NCBI RefSeq assembly: GCF_001870435.1
Contig: NZ_MDDR01000005.1
Location: 1 to 64,000, forward strand
Direction of reading: 5' to 3'
Origin: Pseudomonas costantinii
GTDB taxonomy: Bacteria > Pseudomonadota > Gammaproteobacteria > Pseudomonadales > Pseudomonadaceae
Length of the DNA: 64,000 nt
This document shows positions 7,162-15,088 of this stretch, piece by piece (positions within the stretch are counted from its first letter, which is position 1; each line of letters starts with the position of its first letter). Under the pieces are notes generated by a model. The model was not told the origin of the DNA and did no database searches. It worked only from the letters and a program-made list of their open reading frames with translations. Position numbers and translations under genes: made by a program.

Positions 7162-10101
7162 TCAGCTCAACCCCAGCTCCTGCCAGATTCGCATTACCTG
7201 ACGCCGTTCGTCGGCGAACTGATCCCCGGTGACCGTACCGGCCTCATTTTGCAAAGCCTGTCGATGCGCGGCGGAACGGTAGGCCTTATACACCTCGCGC
7301 AGCAAATGGGCATCGGCGGCGGGCATCAACCCCACCTGCTCCAGGCCTTCCAGAATGCGGATATTGTCGGTATAGCGCAGCAACAATGGATGCTGCGCAG
7401 ACCACGCCAAAGCCGCGTATTGCACCATAAATTCAATATCGACGATACCTCCGGCGTCCTGCTTGAGGTCGAACACGACGGTAGGTTCGAAGGCATTGGC
7501 GCCGGTACCGGCCGCCGTGCTCTTGGTCCCCAGGTTGTCGCGCATCTTCGCACGCATCTCGCTGACCTCTTGGCGCAGCTTTTCCAAGTCGCGTTCACGC
7601 CCTAACACTGTAGCGCGTACTTGCTCAAACGCATGGCCCACATCCTGACTACCCACCAGCACCCGCGCGCGGATCAGCGCCTGGTGCTCCCAGGTCCAGG
7701 CTTCATTTTGTTGATAACGCTCGAAAGCCCCCAGGGAGCTGACCAGCAAACCGGATGCACCTGAGGGCCGCAGCCGCATATCCACTTCATACAGTTGCCC
7801 GGAGTTGGTCTGGGTGGTCAGCAAGTGGATGATCCGCTGGCCCAGGCGCGTGAAGAACTGCGCACCGTCAATCGGTTTGGCACCATCGGTCTCGGCCTGC
7901 GGATCACCGTCGTGGATAAACACCAGATCCAGGTCCGAACCATGCCCCAGTTCGATGCCGCCCACTTTCCCATAACCGACAATGATGAACCCAGGGTCGC
8001 ACAAGGTGCCGTCCACCCGTTGTGGCGAGCCGTGGCGGGCCACGGTCTGGCGCCAGGCCAGGGCCAGCACTTGCTCGAGAATGGCTTCGGCGAGCCAGGT
8101 CAGGTAGTCGCTGACCTTCATCAGCGGCAAGCTGCCGGCGATTTCCGAGGCAGCGACGCGCAAGCGGTGGGCCAGCTTGAAATGGCGCAGGGCTTCCATC
8201 TGCTGCTCAAGGTCATCCTCGGGGATACGCGTCAGGCGCTCGCGCAGCTCGGCGGCCAGCTCCGGCGCCAATGGCGGTTTGAACAGGCGACCTTCATTGA
8301 GCAGTTCGTCGAGCAACAGCGGAAAGCGGGTGATCTGTTCGGCGATCCAGGGACTGGCGGCACACAAGGTCAGCAAGCGACGCAGGGCGCCGGGGTTTTC
8401 CGTCAGCAGCACCAGGTAGGCGGAACGACGGGCGACCGCTTCCACCAGCGGCAGCACGCGCTCCAACACCAAGTCAGGGTTGGCGTGCTCGACGGCTTGA
8501 GCCAACAACCGCGGGATAAATGCATCCAGCCGCTCACGGCCCAGACGCTGCATGGCGCGCAATTGCGGACTGTTTCGCAGGCCGGCCAAGGCTTTGAGGG
8601 CTTTGGTCGCGTCGGTAAAACCGCCTTCGGCCAGTTGGCGACAAGCGGCCTCTTCGTCCTGAGACTCTTCCCACAACGGCAACCATTCACCGCCCACCAC
8701 CAGCTCGCTTTCTTCGCCCTCTTCTTCGTCCGGATCAGCGATGACTTGGCGGAAGTGCCAGTCCACTCGGCCACGCCAGTACATCAAGCGCTCGTGGAAA
8801 GCGGCCCAATCAGCGAAGCCCAACATAAAGGCAATACGCGCCTGGTCTTCCGGGCTGTCCGGGAGCATTTGCGTCTGCCGGTCGGCAATTGCCTGGATCG
8901 CGTGCTCGGTGTAGCGCAGGAATTCATAGCCATTGCGCAACTCGGCGATCACCGCCGGTGGCAAATAACCTTGACCTTCCAAGGTGCCCAGCACCTTGAG
9001 CAGCGGCCGCTGTTGCAGGCTCAGGTCGCGGCCACCGTGGATCAACTGGAAGGCCTGGGCGATAAATTCAACTTCGCGGATGCCACCCGAACCCAGCTTG
9101 ATGTTGTCGGCCATACCCTTGCGCCGCACCTCCTGCTGGATCAACTGCTTCATGGTGCGCAGCGCTTCGATGGCGGAAAAGTCCAGGTAACGCCGGTAGA
9201 CGAACGGCCGCAGCATCTCCAGCAATTGCGCACCGGCGACTTGGTCGCCGGCGACTACGCGCGCCTTGATCATGGCGTAGCGCTCCCAGTCGCGGCCCTG
9301 GTCCTGGTAATACTGTTCCAGCGCGTTGAAGCTGAGCACTAGGGCGCCGGCCGAACCGTAGGGACGCAGGCGCATATCGACGCGGAATACAAACCCGTCG
9401 ACGGTCATCGGGTCGAGGGACTTGATCAATTTCTGACCAAGCCGGATGAAAAACTCCTGGTTATCCAGGGCACGCTTGACCCCTACCGTCTCGCCACCTT
9501 CGGGGTAGGCGAAGATCAGGTCGATATCCGAGGACAGGTTCAGCTCCACGGCGCCGAGCTTGCCCATGCCGAGGATGACCATGTGCTGCGCTTCACCGCT
9601 GCGCCGGCCGGTGGGTGTACCGAATTGCACGCAGTGGCGCTGGTACAACCATTGGTAAGCCTGGTCGATGCTCGCGTCGGCCATGTCGGAAAGGTCACGG
9701 CAGGTTTGCACCAAGTCAGCCTGGCGTGTCAGGTCGCGCCAGATGATGCGCACTTGTTGGCGTGTGCGCTGGCGACGCAGCACACGACCCAACTCATCTT
9801 CCGTTTCAGCTTGTTGCACGACGCTGGCGATCTGCCCGCACAGCTCGCCGGGCGCAAAGCTGCGGTCCAACTCGCCCCAGGCCACCAGCTCGAGCAACAT
9901 CAAAGGGTCACGAAGGCTCTGTTCAATGACGAAATCACTGGCGGCGCACACGCGGGCAAACTCAGCCCACCGTTGCGGCGTCCACGCAGAAAGGCCATGA
10001 TCGTCGCCCAGCGCGGCCACTGCGTCACGAAATGACTGCTCGGCCCGCTTGGCGTATGGCAAGAGAATGGCCGGCAATTGGGCCAGTGTTGGAAGGCTCA
10101 T
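7162..10101 (-). CDS. glnE: Glutamine synthetase adenylyltransferase GlnE
   Basis: 979 residues, normal for the bifunctional enzyme that adenylylates and deadenylylates glutamine synthetase in response to PII signalling. Two nucleotidyltransferase domains are seen, each with a GxGK and DxD pattern: GMGKLGAVELNLSSDIDLIF near residue 175 (deadenylylase half) and GYGKVGGIELGHGSDLDLVF near residue 700 (adenylylase half). It is transcribed away from aceE. In PAO1 ilvE lies between glnE and waaF, but here the genes are adjacent, which to my recollection is also the P. putida order. Confidence 0.96.
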   Translation of the reverse strand: MSLPTLAQLPAILLPYAKRAEQSFRDAVAALGDDHGLSAWTPQRWAEFARVCAASDFVIEQSLRDPLMLLELVAWGELDRSFAPGELCGQIASVVQQAETEDELGRVLRRQRTRQQVRIIWRDLTRQADLVQTCRDLSDMADASIDQAYQWLYQRHCVQFGTPTGRRSGEAQHMVILGMGKLGAVELNLSSDIDLIFAYPEGGETVGVKRALDNQEFFIRLGQKLIKSLDPMTVDGFVFRVDMRLRPYGSAGALVLSFNALEQYYQDQGRDWERYAMIKARVVAGDQVAGAQLLEMLRPFVYRRYLDFSAIEALRTMKQLIQQEVRRKGMADNIKLGSGGIREVEFIAQAFQLIHGGRDLSLQQRPLLKVLGTLEGQGYLPPAVIAELRNGYEFLRYTEHAIQAIADRQTQMLPDSPEDQARIAFMLGFADWAAFHERLMYWRGRVDWHFRQVIADPDEEEGEESELVVGGEWLPLWEESQDEEAACRQLAEGGFTDATKALKALAGLRNSPQLRAMQRLGRERLDAFIPRLLAQAVEHANPDLVLERVLPLVEAVARRSAYLVLLTENPGALRRLLTLCAASPWIAEQITRFPLLLDELLNEGRLFKPPLAPELAAELRERLTRIPEDDLEQQMEALRHFKLAHRLRVAASEIAGSLPLMKVSDYLTWLAEAILEQVLALAWRQTVARHGSPQRVDGTLCDPGFIIVGYGKVGGIELGHGSDLDLVFIHDGDPQAETDGAKPIDGAQFFTRLGQRIIHLLTTQTNSGQLYEVDMRLRPSGASGLLVSSLGAFERYQQNEAWTWEHQALIRARVLVGSQDVGHAFEQVRATVLGRERDLEKLRQEVSEMRAKMRDNLGTKSTAAGTGANAFEPTVVFDLKQDAGGIVDIEFMVQYAALAWSAQHPLLLRYTDNIRILEGLEQVGLMPAADAHLLREVYKAYRSAAHRQALQNEAGTVTGDQFADERRQVMRIWQELGLS

Positions 10102-10304
10102 GGTCTATCCTTGATCGGCGCGTAAATGGCTTGTTGCTGTGAACGCAAGAGGCACGCTCGGTGAAGGAGTGTCGAACAAAGGTTATAAATAGCTGAAATT
10201 AATTTAATCTTGGCAGGCAACATCAAACTTTCACCTTTTCTTGTTCGCAATAGATCAACAATAACGATTATGCTCACCAGCCAGACCGAGCCATACGCTC
10301 AGTC

Positions 10305-10332
10305 TTGTGTAGTTTTACTACTCGTATATACA
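10305..10332 (+). promoter_or_regulatory. Candidate sigma-70 promoter of aceEF
   Basis: TTGTGT (10305-10310) and TATACA (10327-10332) are separated by 16 bases. The first GntR-type operator lies between and over these elements. Start of transcription would fall near 10340, giving a leader of about 145 bases that contains the second operator. This is a match by eye and is unconfirmed. Confidence 0.4.
10309..10321 (+). promoter_or_regulatory. GntR/FadR-type operator 1 upstream of aceE
   Basis: GTAGTTTTACTAC contains TAGTTTTACTA, a perfect match to the TNGTNNNACNA consensus of FadR-subfamily GntR regulators, which include PdhR. It is the exact inverse of the site at 10361-10373. Confidence 0.6.
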
Positions 10333-10360
10333 TTCGAAAGGCTGAAATGGCCGACGATTT

Positions 10361-10373
10361 GTAGTAAAACTAC
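10361..10373 (+). promoter_or_regulatory. GntR/FadR-type operator 2 upstream of aceE
   Basis: GTAGTAAAACTAC, extended to TGTAGTAAAACTACA at 10360-10374, again matches TNGTNNNACNA perfectly. Its centre is 52 bases from the centre of site 1, close to five helical turns, so two dimers would sit on the same DNA face. The rest of the 383-base glnE-aceE gap shows only AT-rich DNA. Confidence 0.6.
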
Positions 10374-10484
10374 AGGACGCCGAAGCAACCTTCGGCCATC
10401 CAAGAATTTATGTCGTCTGCCCACAAGGCCAGTCGCAAACTTCAGGCAACCGATTCTGGTAGCCTTTCCGCCCTGGAGCAAGCC

Positions 10485-13130
10485 ATGCAAGACCTCGATC
10501 CCGTCGAAACCCAGGAATGGCTGGACGCCCTGGAATCGGTTCTCGACAAAGAAGGCGAAGACCGTGCTCACTACCTGATGACCCGTATGGGCGAACTCGC
10601 GACCCGCAGCGGCTCGCAACTGCCCTACGCCATCACCACGCCATACCGCAACACCATCCCCGTTACCCACGAAGCACGCATGCCTGGCGACCTGTTCATG
10701 GAACGCCGCATTCGCTCGCTGGTACGCTGGAACGCCATGGCGATGGTAATGCGCACGAACTTGAAAGATTCGGACCTGGGCGGTCACATCTCCAGCTTCG
10801 CTTCCAGCGCAACGTTGTATGACATCGGCTTCAACTACTTCTTCCAGGCCCCGACCGACGAACACGGCGGCGACCTGATCTACTTCCAGGGCCACACCTC
10901 GCCAGGCGTCTACGCCCGCGCGTTCATGGAAGGCCGCATCAGCGAAGACCAGATGAACAACTTCCGCCAGGAAGTCGACGGTCAGGGCCTGTCGTCCTAC
11001 CCGCACCCTTGGCTGATGCCTGACTTCTGGCAGTTCCCGACCGTATCCATGGGTCTGGGCCCGATCCAGGCGATCTACCAGGCACGCTTCATGAAGTACC
11101 TGGAAGCACGCGGTTTCATTCCGGAAGGCAAGCAGAAAGTCTGGTGCTTCCTGGGCGACGGCGAGTGTGACGAGCCGGAATCCCTGGGCGCCATCTCCCT
11201 GGCCGGCCGCGAGAAGCTGGACAACCTGATCTTCGTCATCAACTGCAACCTGCAGCGCCTCGACGGCCCGGTTCGCGGCAACGGCAAGATCATCCAGGAA
11301 CTCGAAGGCGTGTTCCGCGGTGCTCAGTGGAACGTGACCAAAGTCATCTGGGGCCGTTTCTGGGACCCACTGCTGGCCAAAGACGTCGACGGCATCCTGC
11401 AACGTCGCATGGACGAAGTCATCGACGGCGAGTACCAGAACTACAAAGCCAAAGACGGCGCGTTCGTACGTGAACACTTCTTCAACTCGCCTGAACTCAA
11501 GGCGATGGTTGCTGATCTGTCCGACGACGAGATCTGGAAACTCAACCGTGGCGGCCACGACCCGTACAAGGTCTACGCGGCGTACCACGAAGCGGTCAAC
11601 CACAAAGAACAACCGACCGTCATCCTGGCCAAGACCATCAAGGGTTATGGCACCGGTGCCGGCGAAGCGAAAAACACCGCACACAACACCAAGAAAGTCG
11701 ATGTCGACAGCTTGAAGTTGTTCCGCGATCGCTTCGACATCCCGGTCAAAGACGACGAGCTGGAAAACCTGCCGTTCTTCAAGCCGGAGCCGAACAGCGC
11801 CGAAGCCCGTTACCTGAGCGAGCGCCGCACCGCGCTGGGCGGTTTCGTGCCACAGCGTCGCGCCAAGAGCTTCGACATCCCGACACCACCACTGGATACC
11901 CTCAAGGCAATCCTGGACGGCTCGGGCGACCGTGAAATCTCCACCACCATGGCTTTCGTGCGGATCCTCGCGCAGCTGGTCAAGGACAAGGAAATCGGTT
12001 CGCGTATCGTACCGATCATCCCGGACGAAGCTCGTACCTTCGGTATGGAAGGCATGTTCCGTCAGTTGGGCATCTACTCCTCCGTCGGCCAGCTCTACGA
12101 GCCAGTCGATAAAGACCAGGTGATGTTCTACAAGGAAGACAAGAAGGGCCAGATCCTCGAAGAAGGCATCAACGAAGCGGGCGCCATGAGTTCCTTCATC
12201 GCTGCCGGTACTTCGTACTCCAGCCACAACCAGCCGATGCTGCCGTTCTACATCTTCTACTCGATGTTCGGCTTCCAGCGTATCGGCGACCTGGCTTGGG
12301 CAGCAGGCGACAGCCGTACCCGTGGCTTCCTGATCGGCGGCACCGCCGGCCGTACCACGCTGAACGGCGAAGGCCTGCAACACGAAGACGGTCACAGCCA
12401 CATCCTGGCTGCCACCATCCCGAACTGCCGCACCTTTGATCCAACCTACGGCTATGAGCTGGCGGTGATCATCCAGGACGGCATGAAGAAGATGACCGAA
12501 GAGCAGCAGGACGTTTTCTACTACATCACCGTGATGAACGAGTCCTACCAGCAACCCGCCATGCCGGCCGGTGTTGAAGAAGGCATCATCAAGGGCATGT
12601 ACCTGCTCGAAGAAGACACCAAGGAAGCGGCGCACCACGTGCAGCTGATGGGCTCCGGCACCATCCTGCGTGAAGTCCGTGAAGCGGCGAAGATCCTGCG
12701 TGAAGAGTTCAACGTCGGCGCTGACGTATGGAGCGTTACCAGCTTCAACGAACTGCGTCGCGACGGCCTGGCCGTAGAGCGCAACAACCGCCTGCACCCA
12801 GGTCAGAAGCCTGCCCTGAGCTACGTCGAAGAGTGCCTGGCCGGCCGTAAAGGTCCGGTGATCGCCTCTACCGACTACATGAAACTGTTTGCTGAACAAA
12901 TTCGCCAGTGGGTCCCGTCCAAGGAATTCAAAGTCCTGGGCACCGACGGTTTCGGCCGCAGTGACAGCCGCAAGAAGCTGCGTCACTTCTTCGAAGTTGA
13001 CCGTCACTTCGTGGTGTTGGCAGCCCTGGAAGCCTTGGCTGACCGTGGTGAGATCGAACCTAAGGTGGTGGCTGACGCTATCGTCAAGTTCGGGATCAAC
13101 CCGGAAAAACGCAACCCACTGGACTGCTGA
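10485..13130 (+). CDS. aceE: Pyruvate dehydrogenase E1 component AceE
   Basis: 881-residue homodimeric-type E1, which decarboxylates pyruvate with thiamine diphosphate and passes the acetyl group to the AceF lipoyl domains. The ThDP motif appears as GDGECDEPES (near residue 228) with the downstream NCNLQRLDGPVRGN. I chose the ATG at 10485, giving MQDLDPVETQEW, because GGAG stands 6 bases upstream and known Pseudomonas AceE starts there. The frame is open back to 10410. aceF follows after 11 bases. Codon use is highly biased, as expected for a highly expressed gene. Two GntR-type operators precede it. Confidence 0.97.
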   Translation: MQDLDPVETQEWLDALESVLDKEGEDRAHYLMTRMGELATRSGSQLPYAITTPYRNTIPVTHEARMPGDLFMERRIRSLVRWNAMAMVMRTNLKDSDLGGHISSFASSATLYDIGFNYFFQAPTDEHGGDLIYFQGHTSPGVYARAFMEGRISEDQMNNFRQEVDGQGLSSYPHPWLMPDFWQFPTVSMGLGPIQAIYQARFMKYLEARGFIPEGKQKVWCFLGDGECDEPESLGAISLAGREKLDNLIFVINCNLQRLDGPVRGNGKIIQELEGVFRGAQWNVTKVIWGRFWDPLLAKDVDGILQRRMDEVIDGEYQNYKAKDGAFVREHFFNSPELKAMVADLSDDEIWKLNRGGHDPYKVYAAYHEAVNHKEQPTVILAKTIKGYGTGAGEAKNTAHNTKKVDVDSLKLFRDRFDIPVKDDELENLPFFKPEPNSAEARYLSERRTALGGFVPQRRAKSFDIPTPPLDTLKAILDGSGDREISTTMAFVRILAQLVKDKEIGSRIVPIIPDEARTFGMEGMFRQLGIYSSVGQLYEPVDKDQVMFYKEDKKGQILEEGINEAGAMSSFIAAGTSYSSHNQPMLPFYIFYSMFGFQRIGDLAWAAGDSRTRGFLIGGTAGRTTLNGEGLQHEDGHSHILAATIPNCRTFDPTYGYELAVIIQDGMKKMTEEQQDVFYYITVMNESYQQPAMPAGVEEGIIKGMYLLEEDTKEAAHHVQLMGSGTILREVREAAKILREEFNVGADVWSVTSFNELRRDGLAVERNNRLHPGQKPALSYVEECLAGRKGPVIASTDYMKLFAEQIRQWVPSKEFKVLGTDGFGRSDSRKKLRHFFEVDRHFVVLAALEALADRGEIEPKVVADAIVKFGINPEKRNPLDC

Positions 13131-13141
13131 GGAGATTTTTT

Positions 13142-14773
13142 GTGAGCGAACTCATTCGCGTACCTGACATCGGCAGCGGTGAAGGTGAAGTAATCGAGCT
13201 GTTTGTGAAGGTTGGCGACAAAGTCGAAGCCGACCAGAGCATTCTGACCCTGGAATCGGACAAGGCGAGCATGGAAATCCCTGCTCCCAAGGCCGGCGTG
13301 GTCAAGAGCCTGAAAGTGAAGCTGGGCGACCGCCTGAAAGAAGGCGACGAACTGCTGGAGCTGGAAATCGAAGGTGCCGCTGCTGCGGCCCCTGCGGCTC
13401 CTGCTACTGCACCCGCTGCTGCTGAAAAGCCAGCCGCTGCCGAGGCCCCTGCGGCCCCGGCTGCTGCACCTGCCGCAGCCAGTGTTCAGGACATCCATGT
13501 TCCGGACATCGGTTCGTCGGGCAAGGCCAAGATCATCGAGCTGCTGGTCAAGGTCGGCGACACCGTCGAAGCCGACCAGTCGCTGATCACCCTGGAGTCC
13601 GACAAGGCCTCCATGGAAATCCCATCGCCGGCTGCCGGCGTAGTGGAAAGCATTGCAGTCAAACTGGAAGACGAAGTCGGCACTGGTGACTTCATCCTCA
13701 AGCTGAAAGTACAAGGCGCTGCGCCTGCTGCTGCTCCAGCTCCGGCCGCTGCACCGGCGGCCAAGGCTGAAGCGGCTCCGGCCGCCGCTGCTCCGGCACC
13801 TGCTGCAAAAGCCGAGGCCGCACCAGCCCCTGCTGCTGCACCTGCGCCTAGCGGTGCCAAGGTTCACGCCGGCCCAGCCGTACGCCAACTGGCACGTGAA
13901 TTCGGTGTTGAGCTGAATGCCGTATCGGCCACTGGCCCTCACGGTCGCGTACTGAAAGAAGACGTGCAGGCTTACGTCAAAGCCATGATGCAGAAAGCCA
14001 AGGAAGCTCCGGCTGCAGGCGGCGCTACCGGTGGTTCGGGTATTCCTCCGATCCGCACCGTGGACTTCAGCCGCTTCGGCGAAATCGAAGAAGTGCCGAT
14101 GACCCGCCTGATGCAAATCGGCGCGGCAGGTCTGCACGCCAGCTGGCTGAACATCCCGCACGTGACTCAGTTCGACCAGGCCGACATCACCGACCTTGAA
14201 GCTTTCCGCGTTGCGCAGAAAGCCGTGGCCGAGAAGGCCGGCGTGAAACTCACCGTGCTGCCACTGCTGCTCAAGGCGTGTGCTCACCTGCTCAAGGAAC
14301 TGCCGGACTTCAACAGTTCGCTGGCACCAAGCGGCAAAGCGATCATTCGCAAGAAATACGTGAACATCGGCTTTGCCGTCGACACCCCGGATGGCCTGCT
14401 GGTACCGGTCATCAAGAACGTCGACCAGAAGAGCCTGCTGCAACTCGCTGCCGAAGCCGCTGCACTGGCAGCCAAGGCCCGCGACAAGAAGCTCACCCCG
14501 GACGACATGCAGGGCGCGTGCTTCACCATCTCCAGCCTCGGTCACATTGGCGGCACTGGCTTCACGCCAATCGTCAACGCGCCGGAAGTGGCAATCCTGG
14601 GTGTTTCCAAGGCCACTATCCAGCCTGTATGGGACGGTAAAGCGTTCCAGCCGAAGCTGATGTTGCCGCTGTCGTTGTCCTACGATCACCGCGTGATCAA
14701 CGGCGCCGCTGCTGCACGCTTCACGCAGCGCCTGAGCCAACTGCTCAACGACATCCGCACCATCCTGCTGTAA
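13142..14773 (+). CDS. aceF: Pyruvate dehydrogenase E2 (dihydrolipoyl acetyltransferase) AceF
   Basis: 543 residues, GTG start after GAGGAG. The order is two lipoyl domains (1-77 and 117-192, lipoyl Lys41 and Lys155, both in ESDKASMEIP), Ala/Pro-rich swinging linkers, a peripheral subunit-binding domain (about 242-280, GPAVRQLAREFGVEL), and the acetyltransferase domain with YDHRVINGA near the end (catalytic His516). It forms the core of the pyruvate dehydrogenase complex in the cytoplasm. The E3 gene is not in the window. Two lipoyl domains, rather than three as in E. coli, is usual for Pseudomonas. Confidence 0.97.
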   Translation: MSELIRVPDIGSGEGEVIELFVKVGDKVEADQSILTLESDKASMEIPAPKAGVVKSLKVKLGDRLKEGDELLELEIEGAAAAAPAAPATAPAAAEKPAAAEAPAAPAAAPAAASVQDIHVPDIGSSGKAKIIELLVKVGDTVEADQSLITLESDKASMEIPSPAAGVVESIAVKLEDEVGTGDFILKLKVQGAAPAAAPAPAAAPAAKAEAAPAAAAPAPAAKAEAAPAPAAAPAPSGAKVHAGPAVRQLAREFGVELNAVSATGPHGRVLKEDVQAYVKAMMQKAKEAPAAGGATGGSGIPPIRTVDFSRFGEIEEVPMTRLMQIGAAGLHASWLNIPHVTQFDQADITDLEAFRVAQKAVAEKAGVKLTVLPLLLKACAHLLKELPDFNSSLAPSGKAIIRKKYVNIGFAVDTPDGLLVPVIKNVDQKSLLQLAAEAAALAAKARDKKLTPDDMQGACFTISSLGHIGGTGFTPIVNAPEVAILGVSKATIQPVWDGKAFQPKLMLPLSLSYDHRVINGAAAARFTQRLSQLLNDIRTILL

Positions 14774-14782
14774 GCCACAGCG

Positions 14783-14806
14783 GGCCTCCCCTTCACCGGG
14801 GAGGCC
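14783..14806 (+). terminator. First hairpin after aceF
   Basis: GGCCTCCCC and GGGGAGGCC pair over a 6-base loop 10 bases past the aceF stop. There is no T-tract, so it probably protects the 3' end or assists the terminator that follows. Confidence 0.45.
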
Positions 14807-14845
14807 TGGTTGCAACGATTTCCGAGCGCCACGCTCGTACCTCAA

Positions 14846-14871
14846 CCCCGCCAATTGGCGGGGCTTTTTTT
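14846..14871 (+). terminator. Rho-independent terminator of aceEF
   Basis: CCCCGCC-AATT-GGCGGGG followed by C and seven T is a textbook intrinsic terminator. The remainder of the 315-base aceF-dipA gap holds a small GAGCG/CGCTC hairpin (14824-14836) and no other recognisable feature. Confidence 0.88.
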
Positions 14872-15088
14872 GGTCTATTTTCAAGCAAGAACTTGGACAT
14901 AAAAAAAGAGGTTGTACACCCCCTTCACCCAGATTGTAGAAATCCCCCGCCCGGCCGATAACAGCCTTATAGCACTTAGCCTTTATCCTCTCTTGTCAGT
15001 CCGTGCTGCATGATGCAACCTTGCCGCAAACGACAGTAAAGAGGGCGTAAGCCCGGCGCCGTAGGCATCTTCCCAAGCGAGTTTCCCC

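Noticed and set aside
10299..13007. 902-codon open frame antisense to aceE, and similar long antisense frames over aceF and mscK
   Set aside because: They are by-products of high-GC codon bias on the opposite strand of strong genes. No family motif, ribosome site or promoter supports them.
13370..13860. Repetitive Ala/Pro-coding DNA in aceF
   Set aside because: These are the normal flexible linkers between lipoyl and binding domains, not a mobile or phase-variable repeat.
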